From positions 1 to 49,480 of the forward strand of contig JAIEMK010000056.1 of the NCBI GenBank assembly GCA_019752295.1: a stretch of 49,480 nt of DNA. The letters are read 5' to 3'. Below, one piece after another: positions 25,921 through 34,446 of the stretch. A program made the position numbers and the translations under genes. Positions within the stretch are counted from its first letter, which is position 1. Every line of letters starts with the position of its first letter. The notes beneath the pieces are model-generated. The model saw only the letters and a list, made by a program, of their open reading frames with translations. It searched no databases and was not told where the DNA came from. Source of the stretch: Chitinophagaceae bacterium (GTDB lineage: Bacteria > Bacteroidota > Bacteroidia > Chitinophagales > Chitinophagaceae).

Positions 25921-26820
25921 ATGAATAGAAAGATCAACTTTTTAGTTAACCCCGTTTCGGGCAATACTAAAAAAGATGAGATACTAAGAATGGTGCATCT
26001 CGAAATGCAGGGGAAGGATATTCCTTTTGAATTCATTTTTACAAATGCTTCTGGCGATTACGATTACATCAAAGAAAATATTGAAAAGGAGGGCATTACT
26101 GATATCGTAATGATTGGTGGCGATGGAACCGTTAATCAGGTAGTAAACGCATTGCGCAATATGCCCATACGCTTCGGAATTATTCCGGTGGGTTCTGGAA
26201 ATGGACTTGCACTGGCAGCAGGTATTCCAAGAAAACCGCAGGATGCCATTCAACTGATTATTGCAGGCGAAAGCAAACCGGTAGATGCGTTTCTGATCAA
26301 CCAGCAATTTTCCTGCATGTTAAGCGGTGTAGGTTTCGATGCTCAGGTTGCGCACGATTTTGCAAGCAAGGCTTCGCGCGGGCTAATGACTTATACACAA
26401 CAAAGTCTTATCAACTATTTTAAAGCAAGTCCTTATCAATTTGAAATAGTGCTCGAAAATTTTTCTTTTTTTACCGACGCATATTTTATCAGTGTTGCCA
26501 ACAGTAATCAGTTTGGAAACAACGTAACCATTGCACCGAAAGCGAGTTTGAATGACGGGCTGCTTGATATTGTAGTAGTTCAGAAAATGAATAAAGCAAA
26601 AATGCCATTTGCTGTTCTAAAACAAATTAGGGGTAATAATAAACTTACAGAACTTGTAGAAAATTTAAGCAAGAATAATATCCTGTACTTTCAAACAGAT
26701 TCCTTAACAATCCGGAATAATAAGCTGGCACCATTTCATATCGACGGTGAGCCGCACGAAACTGCAGCAGAATTCAAAATCAATATCATTCCGAATTGCT
26801 TTCAACTTATCCAGCCTTAG
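25921..26820 (+). CDS. Diacylglycerol kinase-family lipid kinase (YegS/DgkB-like)
   Basis: The 299-residue protein shows the DAGK catalytic signature: NPVSGNTKKDEI near the N-terminus, GGDGTVNQVVNAL (about 66-78) with the nucleotide-binding GGDGT, VGSGNGLALAAGI and the C-terminal HIDGEPH. It phosphorylates a lipid such as diacylglycerol or a sphingoid-type lipid with ATP. Chitinophagaceae make sphingolipids, so either is possible. It lies 36 bp after fabH and is probably co-transcribed with it. Confidence 0.9.
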   Translation: MNRKINFLVNPVSGNTKKDEILRMVHLEMQGKDIPFEFIFTNASGDYDYIKENIEKEGITDIVMIGGDGTVNQVVNALRNMPIRFGIIPVGSGNGLALAAGIPRKPQDAIQLIIAGESKPVDAFLINQQFSCMLSGVGFDAQVAHDFASKASRGLMTYTQQSLINYFKASPYQFEIVLENFSFFTDAYFISVANSNQFGNNVTIAPKASLNDGLLDIVVVQKMNKAKMPFAVLKQIRGNNKLTELVENLSKNNILYFQTDSLTIRNNKLAPFHIDGEPHETAAEFKINIIPNCFQLIQP

Positions 26821-26824
26821 CTGT

Positions 26825-27886
26825 TTATTTAATTTTCGGCCTAACCACATGTATCAGTGAAACCAGCACCAACAACAAAATCATACCCATTAACTGATGA
26901 ATTTCTGCCATCCACTCAAACATACCCCAGTTACCAGCGATAATTGTAGAACTCGTAAGCACGGTTAAAATACCTAATAATAATTGCATCAGAATAATTG
27001 CAATTGGCATTGTTCTAAGATAGTTGAACAATAAATTTCCCTTAGTTCTGTATAATTGAAACGACCACCCAATGATCATGATTACGAGAAGGTATGCAAG
27101 TCCGCGATGAATAAAATGAATCCATATTTTATTATCAACCGCATTCAGAAAAAATCCTTCTGTCTTAAACAAATGATCTGGTATCCATTCACCGTTAATC
27201 GTTGGCCATGTGGATGCAATATTAGCAGCTTTGTGTCCTGCCATCAGTGCTCCATATAACAATTGAAATACGAGGATTATCATCAATACAATATTCCATT
27301 TTCTGATTCCATTGTGCTGTATCTTTTGTTCGGGCCTCACTAATAAACTTAAGGCAAACCAATAAGTATAACACAAAAGCCCGAGTGCAAAAATAAAATG
27401 CAATGCCAATTTGGTTGGTTTAACGTAAACGGCATCTCCGGTTAGCCCACTCGCAACCATAATCCAGCCAATTGCTCCCTGCAATGCTCCGAGTACAAAT
27501 AATAAAATCAGGGGTTTTATCATTTCTGGTTTGAAATGTTTTTTTAGGAGAAAATAAATAAACCCTCCTACAAATACCAACCCAATAGTTCTTGCCCATA
27601 AACGATGAAACCATTCCCAAAAAAATATAAACTTAAAATCGGGTAGCGTGAATTCAAAATTCAGGTATTGAAATTGCGGCGTTTGCCGGTATTTATTAAA
27701 TTCAACCATCCATTGTTCTTGGTTCAGCGGTGGCAAAGAGCCCGTTACCACATCCCATTCGGTAATGGATAATCCACTTCCTGTTAAACGGGTAATGCCA
27801 CCCAGTGCAATTTGTATAATAGTCATACCCACTCCAATCAAAAGCCAGGTAGCTACTAATTTTGAAGATCTGTCGATGCGTTGCAT
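26825..27886 (-). CDS. ctaA: Heme A synthase (COX15/CtaA)
   Basis: The protein has eight predicted membrane segments and CtaA/COX15 hallmarks near the N-terminus: GGITRLTGSGLSITEWDVVTG, and FIFFWEWFHRLWAR with a heme-ligand His. A further His occurs in IHFIHRGLAYLLV. The enzyme oxidises the C8 methyl of heme O to give heme A for cytochrome oxidases. The ATG at 27886 (353 residues) was chosen over an upstream TTG at 27913 because it lies a normal distance below a clear promoter. It converges with the lipid kinase gene, 4 bp away. Confidence 0.93.
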   Translation of the reverse strand: MQRIDRSSKLVATWLLIGVGMTIIQIALGGITRLTGSGLSITEWDVVTGSLPPLNQEQWMVEFNKYRQTPQFQYLNFEFTLPDFKFIFFWEWFHRLWARTIGLVFVGGFIYFLLKKHFKPEMIKPLILLFVLGALQGAIGWIMVASGLTGDAVYVKPTKLALHFIFALGLLCYTYWFALSLLVRPEQKIQHNGIRKWNIVLMIILVFQLLYGALMAGHKAANIASTWPTINGEWIPDHLFKTEGFFLNAVDNKIWIHFIHRGLAYLLVIMIIGWSFQLYRTKGNLLFNYLRTMPIAIILMQLLLGILTVLTSSTIIAGNWGMFEWMAEIHQLMGMILLLVLVSLIHVVRPKIK

Positions 27887-27910
27887 ATGAAAGCTTTTAA
27901 CAAACAGCCG

Positions 27911-27939
27911 CAAAGTTACTGGTATATTAAGTTGAGCAA
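27911..27939 (-). promoter_or_regulatory. ctaA promoter
   Basis: On the minus strand, TTG (27939-27937), an 18-nt spacer and TAACTTTG (27918-27911) match the Bacteroidota promoter. It lies 25 nt upstream of the ATG at 27886 and supports that start. Confidence 0.65.
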
Positions 27940-27993
27940 CGATTTTGTAAAATGAATTTGATGGTATAAAGAAGATTCTGGAATTTTATTCAG

Positions 27994-28608
27994 ATGTTGG
28001 CGCCCTATTATCACAACAAATTAATTGAAGCTGGTTGCGACGAAGCCGGCAGGGGATGTTATGCCGGACCCGTATTTGCGGCGGCAGTTATTTTACCAAA
28101 AGACTTTTATCATCCCCTTCTAAACGACAGTAAAAAAGTTACTGAAAAAAACAGGCTGCTCTTAAAAGAGTATATCGAAAATGCTGCAATCAGTTGGGCT
28201 GTTGCAAAAATAGATCATACAGAAATTGATAAGATCAATATTCTAAAAGCTTCTTTTAAAGCAATGCACTTTGCCATCAAAGCGCTCAAACAGGAGCCCG
28301 AGTTTTTATTGATTGATGGCAATCGTTTTATGGCCTACCCAAATATCCCTCACATCACTATCGTTAAAGGCGATGGGAAATATGCAAGCATCGCCGCAGC
28401 AAGTATTCTGGCAAAAACACACCGTGACGCTTACATGAAAAAGCTGGACAAAATTTATCCAGCTTATCATTGGGGTACGAACAAAGGGTACGGTACACTA
28501 GATCATCGAAAGGCAATTGCCGAAATTGGTTTGTGCAAATACCATCGCAAGAGCTTTGATATCTTACCCAAACAGGAAAGCCTTTTCCCGAATGACGATC
28601 TACGCTAA
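27994..28608 (+). CDS. rnhB: Ribonuclease HII
   Basis: The 204-residue enzyme shows the RNase HII DEAGRG motif (Asp16-Glu17), NDSKK, LLIDGN with a third carboxylate, KGDGKYASIAAASILAK, and a C-terminal WGTNKGYGTLDHRKAI. It cuts RNA in DNA:RNA hybrids, especially single ribonucleotides in DNA. Its last 9 bp overlap the end of the convergent LytTR regulator gene. Confidence 0.96.
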   Translation: MLAPYYHNKLIEAGCDEAGRGCYAGPVFAAAVILPKDFYHPLLNDSKKVTEKNRLLLKEYIENAAISWAVAKIDHTEIDKINILKASFKAMHFAIKALKQEPEFLLIDGNRFMAYPNIPHITIVKGDGKYASIAAASILAKTHRDAYMKKLDKIYPAYHWGTNKGYGTLDHRKAIAEIGLCKYHRKSFDILPKQESLFPNDDLR

Positions 28609-29352
28609 TTGTTTATGTTTCATATAATTTAGAAAATCTATTTTTCTTTCTCTTGTAATAATAATATTCGCCTGATTGGTCATGATTGCTTCTGTGGTAT
28701 CGTTACTGATATTTTTGATATGTGCAGTATTCACCAAAAAGCTTCGATGCGTTCTAAAAAAGCCTTCTTCGGGTGTTAATTGATCCTCACATTCCCGAAG
28801 GTTCTTACTCACCATCAATTTACTTCCATCCTTCAAATAAATACTTGCATAACTACCTTCCGCTTTCAAATACAATATGTCTTTCAGTTCTACAAATAAG
28901 CTTCCTTCGCTTAACGGTAAAACAATTTTCTTGATCTTGTATTCTTCCAGATTTTGTTGCAGGGTTTGCAAACGCTGACGTATCAGTGAATTTCCATGAA
29001 TCTTCTCCAGCTTTTGAACAGCGGCTACCAGTTGATCAATCTGAATGGGTTTTAGCAGATAATCGATTGCGCTAACCTGAAAAGCTTTTAATGCAAACTC
29101 GCTATAAGCTGTTGCAAAAATGATTTCAAAATCTATTTCATCAAAAAAGTCCAATAACTGAAACCCGTTGTATCCCGGCATTTCTATATCAAGAAAAACT
29201 ACATCAGGCTTAAATTTTTGTATGGCTTTTACCGCCCGGGGCACGTCTTCTACAATGGCCATAATTTGTATCTGGGGGCAATACTCAATTAAAAAGCTTT
29301 CAAGAATCCTTCTTGCTTTCCCTTCATCATCAACAATGATTGCACTTAACAT
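28600..29352 (-). CDS. LytTR-family response regulator
   Basis: The 250-residue protein has an N-terminal receiver domain (about 1-120; acid pocket Asp8-Asp9, phospho-acceptor Asp55 in VFLDIEMPG, and a conserved Lys in LLKPI) and a C-terminal LytTR DNA-binding domain (about 145-245; YLKAEGSYASIYLKDG, FFRTHRSFLVN). The partner LytS-type sensor kinase is encoded upstream on the same strand, so the two form one system. Its stop overlaps the end of rnhB. Confidence 0.94.
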   Translation of the reverse strand: MLSAIIVDDEGKARRILESFLIEYCPQIQIMAIVEDVPRAVKAIQKFKPDVVFLDIEMPGYNGFQLLDFFDEIDFEIIFATAYSEFALKAFQVSAIDYLLKPIQIDQLVAAVQKLEKIHGNSLIRQRLQTLQQNLEEYKIKKIVLPLSEGSLFVELKDILYLKAEGSYASIYLKDGSKLMVSKNLRECEDQLTPEEGFFRTHRSFLVNTAHIKNISNDTTEAIMTNQANIIITRERKIDFLNYMKHKQLA

Positions 29353-29465
29353 GATAAATTAAATTCATGACTCAAAATTTGTTCAAAGTTGAATCAAATT
29401 CAAAAACAAACAAATGTTTGGGGCAAATCCTGAAATAATAACGATTTTCTTTCTTTTGTAAAATT

Positions 29466-29489
29466 AAAGCCTTGCTTTCGCAAGGCTTT
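29466..29489 (-). terminator. Rho-independent terminator after the sensor kinase gene
   Basis: AAAGCCTTGC and GCAAGGCTTT form a perfect 10-bp stem with a 4-nt loop, followed on the minus strand by TAATTTTAC. It lies about 110 bp past the sensor kinase stop and upstream of the LytTR gene, so the regulator may have a separate transcript. Confidence 0.7.
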
Positions 29490-29600
29490 ATTATTTCAAT
29501 TCCCCCCCGGTTATTGAAACTGAAATAAAAGTATAGCGAAATCTCAGAAATCAGGGTCAAAAGTTTGTGAATGGTAGGTTTGAGTTTGTGAACCGTAATT

Positions 29601-32600
29601 TTAGGCCGATAATGGGATGTATAAAAGCACTTTTGTACCCGTGCAATTTCCATTTTCGTCCTTTAAATCAACATAGCTAACAGTAATATTTTGCTCTCTA
29701 CCCTGATTAAGAAGCTCTAATCTTCTTTGAGTTGCGCCTGTAGCGAAGCTTGTATGTTTTTTTTCTCTCATCTGATTGATTTCGGAAGATCTTTTTCTAC
29801 CGATACCGTTATCCGTTATAACACATAACAAAGTTTTATCATTATAGAGCGAAAAAAACAATTCCAGTTTTTTGTCACCCTGTTTATGCATTAATCCGTG
29901 TTTAATTGCATTCTCAACATAGGGTTGAATTAACATAGCAGGAATATGTACATTATAAGTATAGAGCAAATCCGCTACATGCAATTCATACTGAAAATAT
30001 TCTTCAAATCTTAGTGCTTCCAATTCTAAATATAATTTAAGGGATTTGATTTCATCCTCAAGCGAAATAGCATTTTTGTTGCTTTGATCCAAAGTAATAC
30101 GCATCAGGTCAGCAAATTTTCCCAAATACATATTCGCCTGTTTCTTATCGTTCATTAAAATGATCTCCTGAATAGAATTCAAAGCATTAAACATGAAGTG
30201 CGGATTCATCTGCGCCTTTAAGGCACTCAATTGAGAATTGCGCATATCTTCCAACACCCTTACTTTTTCGATCTCTTCCACATTTTTTTTCTCTAGCGCT
30301 TTTATTCTTATTGTGAAAGATAAATAGGCAGCACATAATAACAGAAAAGCAATAAAAGACATGAACCACCATCGCTTCCACCACTGTTGATCAATTTTAA
30401 AAGCCACTTTCGACACGCTTTTACTCTTCACACCATCTTCGTTTACAACCCTTGATTCAAAAATATAATTGCCGGGAGGCAAAGAGGCATACCTAACAAT
30501 ATTTTGCGACGCGCTTACACTCACCCAGTTTGTATCGGTTCCCAGAAGGCGATACTGATAAACAAAATTGCCCGCACTCTTTAGTGCTACTCCCTGTAAT
30601 TCAATAGAAATATTGCTCACCGAATAAGGCAATAGGAGTTTATTTTTGAGAGGATAATTTTTATTATCGGCATTAAAATAACTGATAGAAGAATAGGGAG
30701 CTTCTTTATTAAATGTATTGATCGTTTCAGGAAAAAAAAGAATGCCTTTTGATGTTGCCAAGTAAACCGTATCGTGCAAGACTGCTACATCATAGATTTC
30801 CTGTTTGTCTGCATCATTCGAGTAAGTTAGTTGTTTAAAAGTGCTATCTTTTATATTGTATCCCTGAACCGCACCGGGCAAAACCATCCAAATAAAATTA
30901 TCTTCCGTTGCTACTCTTTTTATTCTATTATTCAATAATCCATTTGCCGTAGTCAAGTGCTTGATTATTTTTTTATTCTTTATGAGATAAAGCCCCTGAC
31001 TGGTAGTAGCAACACAAAGGGTTCCGTTTTTTAATTCCGAAAAATGAACTGCAATAATCGGATACTTGGTTTCCGGATCTGTATATTTTATCCATCGATT
31101 ATTTTCGTGATATTGTAACCCATCAACAAACCCAACCCATAATAATTTTTCTTTTTCCTGGTACCAGATTCCTTTATTGCGTTGCTTTACAAGGAACGCG
31201 CTCTGAAAACTCCGCGCATTTGCTTTTAGCGTCGAATCTTGCTCTACATTAAACTCTTTACTAATTGTCTGCTCAAATAATTTTTTATTGTTCCGCACAG
31301 AACCTACAATGGCATCCCCCGAACTAAAAACAAATCCGTCTTTTCTAAAGAAGAAGTCTTTAGCAGAAGCAGCATAATATATATCGGTATAAGTTTTAGT
31401 GGGCAGATGAAATACTTCTGTTTTAAGTTTAGAGATAAAAAGATTATCGCCTACAGAATCATATTCCATTGCCTGTACCTCTTTTTCGAGCGAGATGGGA
31501 TATTTATAGGCTACCGTATTAGAAAATTTCTGGTACCTGAATAGCTCTCCAACTATCGAGGCGGCAAAAATATTCCCTCCCTTCCCAATTGTTAAGTGGC
31601 TAACCCCTTCTGTTTTTAGTCCCATTTCAAAACCTCCCGAAAACCAGATATTGAGATCAGGTATTTGAAATATTCCATTTTTTAAGGTACTAAACCAAAT
31701 TCCACCTTCACTTCCTTTAAGTATACTTGAAATGGCCTCGCTCTTTAAGAGATGCTTTTGAATATAATAATTTTGTCCATTTTTTTTTATCCATAAAAGC
31801 CCTGTTTCGGTTCCTACGAATATATTGCCGGCATCATCATCGTAGGCCGACAAGGGAAATAATTTCATCTGTTGCAATAAGGTTGTTATTGGATGAACGT
31901 GTAGTGCAGCATTTTCATAGTAATACAATATGGGTATATTCTCATCCGGTTTTCTTCTTTGTAAAGCCAGTGTTCGCTTATTCAGATAAGAATTATAAAA
32001 TTGAAATTTATTGGTATGGGGAGATTTGAATGACTTATTTCCATTTAAATCATAAATAGGAATTGCACGTACCGATCCATCATCGTTGAGACAAAAAGGC
32101 AAAGCACTATCTGAAAAAGTAAATAGTATTGAGCCATCATACATTTTAGATATCGTTTGTTTTGTGTACACCGAGTCTGCAAAAGCATTGGCTCTGGATG
32201 TTTGATTTTGGAATCGATAAATAAAATTCTGATTATTGCTAACAAGAATATTATTATGATTATCAATTGTAAATTCTATCAACTGCCTTTTATAATATTG
32301 TTCCCAAGGTTTGAAAAGAGTTACTGAATCGCTATTTGCATAAAACAACTGCCCATTAAAATTATTAAACCAAATTTTGCCTTCAGCGTCTTCCATCAAT
32401 CCGCTCGCCGAAGCACCTCTCGACTTGGGATTATTGAGCAGGAAAAAACTGTTGCCATCGTATCTAACCAACCCGGCATCTGTGCCAATCCACAGAAAGC
32501 CTTTCCTATCCTGCTTTAAACTGTATATTTCATTTGTGGGCAGTCCGCTTGTAATGTCGTAATGTATATACGAAGGCGACTGAGCAACCAGTTCCCCTGC

Positions 32601-32651
32601 AGAAAGAAAAAAGAATACTAAATAAAAGAAAATAAGCTTGCTCAGATGCAT
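29601..32651 (-). CDS. LytS-type sensor histidine kinase with periplasmic two-component propeller
   Basis: The 1016-residue protein has a signal peptide (about 1-23), a large periplasmic sensor made of Reg_prop beta-propeller repeats (GLPTNEIYSLKQDRKGFLWIGT is the first of many), a Y_Y_Y domain (about 665-750; LLPYSVSNISIELQGVAL..., ending FESRVVN), one membrane helix (about 755-780) and a LytS-type kinase core. That core has the phospho-acceptor motif QMNPHFMFNALNSIQ (His near 820) and a C-terminal ATPase with QPYVENAIKHGLM and DNGIGRK. It probably signals to the LytTR regulator encoded downstream. The ligand is unknown; similar sensors in Bacteroidota respond to glycans or surface cues. Confidence 0.95.
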   Translation of the reverse strand: MHLSKLIFFYLVFFFLSAGELVAQSPSYIHYDITSGLPTNEIYSLKQDRKGFLWIGTDAGLVRYDGNSFFLLNNPKSRGASASGLMEDAEGKIWFNNFNGQLFYANSDSVTLFKPWEQYYKRQLIEFTIDNHNNILVSNNQNFIYRFQNQTSRANAFADSVYTKQTISKMYDGSILFTFSDSALPFCLNDDGSVRAIPIYDLNGNKSFKSPHTNKFQFYNSYLNKRTLALQRRKPDENIPILYYYENAALHVHPITTLLQQMKLFPLSAYDDDAGNIFVGTETGLLWIKKNGQNYYIQKHLLKSEAISSILKGSEGGIWFSTLKNGIFQIPDLNIWFSGGFEMGLKTEGVSHLTIGKGGNIFAASIVGELFRYQKFSNTVAYKYPISLEKEVQAMEYDSVGDNLFISKLKTEVFHLPTKTYTDIYYAASAKDFFFRKDGFVFSSGDAIVGSVRNNKKLFEQTISKEFNVEQDSTLKANARSFQSAFLVKQRNKGIWYQEKEKLLWVGFVDGLQYHENNRWIKYTDPETKYPIIAVHFSELKNGTLCVATTSQGLYLIKNKKIIKHLTTANGLLNNRIKRVATEDNFIWMVLPGAVQGYNIKDSTFKQLTYSNDADKQEIYDVAVLHDTVYLATSKGILFFPETINTFNKEAPYSSISYFNADNKNYPLKNKLLLPYSVSNISIELQGVALKSAGNFVYQYRLLGTDTNWVSVSASQNIVRYASLPPGNYIFESRVVNEDGVKSKSVSKVAFKIDQQWWKRWWFMSFIAFLLLCAAYLSFTIRIKALEKKNVEEIEKVRVLEDMRNSQLSALKAQMNPHFMFNALNSIQEIILMNDKKQANMYLGKFADLMRITLDQSNKNAISLEDEIKSLKLYLELEALRFEEYFQYELHVADLLYTYNVHIPAMLIQPYVENAIKHGLMHKQGDKKLELFFSLYNDKTLLCVITDNGIGRKRSSEINQMREKKHTSFATGATQRRLELLNQGREQNITVSYVDLKDENGNCTGTKVLLYIPLSA

Positions 32652-32709
32652 CTTTAAATCTAATGAATAGGCGCGTTAAATTATATTTTTTGAGAAAAAA
32701 ATCAACTAA

Positions 32710-33318
32710 TTATTCTTCCCAAACACCAGCTCCTTCTCGAATAAGTTCATAAGTTTCTTTAGTGCAATCGATAATGGTAGAAGGAACCATACCACCAATA
32801 CCCCCATCAATAACAATATCTACCAGATTTCGAAAATTTTCATAAATCAATTCCGGATCGGTATACTCTTCCACCATTTCTCCCGGCAGCGATGCAGATA
32901 AAATAGGATGTCCTAGTTCTTCTACAATGGTTCTGGCAATTTTATTATCAGGAATTCTTAATCCGATAGTACTTTTTTTACTCTGCAGAAGTTTTGGCAC
33001 TTCTTTGCTGGCGGGTAAAATAAAAGTGTATGGACCCGGTAAATAATTTTTCAATAAACGATATAGTGGTGTGCCAATGCTTTTTGTGTATTTACTCAGG
33101 TCGCTCAGGTCGTTACAGATAAAACTCAATTGCGCCTTTGCAGGATCAATTTGTTTAATCCGCGCAATACGTTCAATTGCCTTGTGCTGAAAAATATCGC
33201 AACCCAAACCATAAATGGTATCAGTAGGGTATATAATAACACCTCCCGAAAGCAAACAGTCAACTATCATTTTCAGATATCTGGGATTGGGGTTGTCGGG
33301 ATGAACTTGCAAAAACAT
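32710..33318 (-). CDS. Sua5/YciO/YrdC-family L-threonylcarbamoyladenylate synthase
   Basis: This 202-residue protein has the YrdC-fold signatures GGVIIYPTDTIYGLGCD, PAKAQLSFICNDLSDL, LPGPYTFIL and STIGLRIPD. The TsaC/Sua5 group makes threonylcarbamoyl-AMP for the t6A modification of tRNAs. The protein has only the YrdC domain, without the Sua5 extension, so it could be TsaC-like or the related YciO. A -7 box and start lie directly upstream. Confidence 0.9.
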   Translation of the reverse strand: MFLQVHPDNPNPRYLKMIVDCLLSGGVIIYPTDTIYGLGCDIFQHKAIERIARIKQIDPAKAQLSFICNDLSDLSKYTKSIGTPLYRLLKNYLPGPYTFILPASKEVPKLLQSKKSTIGLRIPDNKIARTIVEELGHPILSASLPGEMVEEYTDPELIYENFRNLVDIVIDGGIGGMVPSTIIDCTKETYELIREGAGVWEE

Positions 33319-33340
33319 AATGAAGGGAATCGATCTGATA

Positions 33341-33348
33341 CAAAGTTA
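33341..33348 (-). promoter_or_regulatory. -7 box of the YrdC-family gene
   Basis: On the minus strand TAACTTTG (33348-33341) fits TAnnTTTG, 22 nt upstream of the ATG at 33318. The -33 element is weak. Confidence 0.55.
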
Positions 33349-33411
33349 ATATATATCATGTTTAAACTCGGATCAAACAAAAAGAGGGTAAAGGGCCGTT
33401 CTACAAGGCTT

Positions 33412-33514
33412 ACAATAAAAAGAGGTAGCAAATTGCCACCTCTTTTTGGTTTGTAACCCCCAATGAAACTGTTTACCTAGAAAGGTGTATTGGTAATAGC
33501 CAACTGCAGTTTAT
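33412..33514 (-). ncRNA. Candidate intergenic small RNA of about 100 nt
   Basis: A promoter of the Bacteroidota type on the minus strand (TTTG-N20-TACTTTTG, 33552-33521) predicts a start near 33514. A strong hairpin with a T tract (33447-33417) predicts the end. Between them there is no open frame of note, and no protein gene on either side needs this terminator. The transcript would lie between two divergent genes. Ends are predictions. Confidence 0.5.
33417..33447. terminator. Bidirectional rho-independent terminator
   Basis: AAAAAGAGGTAGCAA and TTGCCACCTCTTTTT pair at 14 of 15 positions, with A and T tracts on both sides. It works on either strand and lies between two divergent genes, so it most likely ends a minus-strand small RNA. 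Confidence 0.85.
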
Positions 33515-33520
33515 CCGATT

Positions 33521-33552
33521 CAAAAGTAAGAGCCTCCCTGATATTAAACAAA
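33521..33552 (-). promoter_or_regulatory. Promoter of the candidate small RNA
   Basis: On the minus strand, TTTG (33552-33549), a 20-nt spacer and TACTTTTG (33528-33521) form one of the best Bacteroidota-type promoter matches in the window. Confidence 0.6.
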
Positions 33553-33718
33553 GTAGAAAACACTGAATTTTTACGGTGTTTTCACCCCAATAATTCGGTT
33601 AAAAGAACGTTGACAAATAGATTTAGTTTAGAGAAATTTGTAATGCGAATACAACATATCATCTATCCGATCCCCACAAATGGATTTTGTGTTGCTTTTT
33701 AATTTGAAAACATAAAGT

Positions 33719-34372
33719 ATGATAAAGATTACGATCGTTGATGATCATATCTTATTCAGAAGGGGAGTAGCAATTATTATAAATTCATTTAGTGATTACA
33801 AAATCATTTCTGAAGCATCCAACGGAAAAGAATTTATTCAAAATTTAAATCCGCAAAATTTACCTTCCATTGTGTTGCTCGACATTACTATGCCCGAAAT
33901 GAATGGATATGAAACAGCACGCTGGCTTTACACGCATTATCCCAACGTTAAAGTACTTGCATTGAGTATGCTAAATGATGAAAGGGCAATTATCAAGATG
34001 CTTAAAAACGGTGCCAAAGGATATATCTTAAAAGACAGCGAGCCGCAGGAGTTAAAAAATGCATTGGACAGTTTGGTTGAAAAAGGTATTTACCTCAACG
34101 AATTGATGTGTTCGAATATCATACACTGTATGAATAATCAGTTTGATGAAGATCAGGAGCTCTTTAAAAGAAAAGCTGAATTAACAGAAAGAGAAACCGA
34201 ATTTCTAAAAAGAATTTGCAGCGATATGTCGTACAAGCAGATTGCTGATAATATGTTTCTTAGCCCCAGAACCATCGATGGTTACAGAGATGCACTATTT
34301 CAGAAACTAAATGTCTCTACCAGAATTGGATTGGTATTATATGCTATTCGAAATGACATTGTGAGTATCTAA
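33719..34372 (+). CDS. LuxR/NarL-family response regulator
   Basis: The 217-residue protein has a receiver domain (about 1-120; Asp8-Asp9, phospho-acceptor Asp55 in VLLDITMPE, Lys in GYILKD) and a LuxR-type helix-turn-helix at the C-terminus (about 155-215; LTERETEFLKRICSDMSYKQIADNMFLS, then RTIDGYRD). It activates or represses genes when phosphorylated. No histidine kinase gene is adjacent, so it is an orphan here. A hairpin terminator follows it. Confidence 0.92.
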   Translation: MIKITIVDDHILFRRGVAIIINSFSDYKIISEASNGKEFIQNLNPQNLPSIVLLDITMPEMNGYETARWLYTHYPNVKVLALSMLNDERAIIKMLKNGAKGYILKDSEPQELKNALDSLVEKGIYLNELMCSNIIHCMNNQFDEDQELFKRKAELTERETEFLKRICSDMSYKQIADNMFLSPRTIDGYRDALFQKLNVSTRIGLVLYAIRNDIVSI

Positions 34373-34395
34373 CACAATATTGATTATAAAATAAA

Positions 34396-34423
34396 ATGCT
34401 CCTGAATTTAATTTCAGAAGCAT
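34396..34423. terminator. Terminator between the LuxR-type regulator and korB
   Basis: ATGCTCCTGAA pairs with TTTCAGAAGCAT (one mismatch), followed by TTTTTT on the plus strand and A-rich sequence on the other side. It lies between converging genes and could serve both. Confidence 0.75.
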
Positions 34424-34446
34424 TTTTTATAAAAAAAATATCCTAG

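Larger units (their letters stand above)
33319..33718. other. 400-bp divergent intergenic region holding a promoter, a bidirectional terminator and a likely sRNA
   Basis: Between the YrdC-family gene and the LuxR-type regulator there is no convincing protein-coding frame. It contains, left to right, the YrdC-family gene's -7 box, a strong hairpin terminator, and a minus-strand promoter that together with the terminator defines a transcript of about 100 nt. From 33553 to 33718 I see only the presumed leader of the regulator gene. Confidence 0.6.

Noticed and set aside
33490..33702. A 70-residue plus-strand frame in the intergenic gap
   Set aside because: No normal start or family resemblance, and it runs across the predicted minus-strand small RNA promoter.
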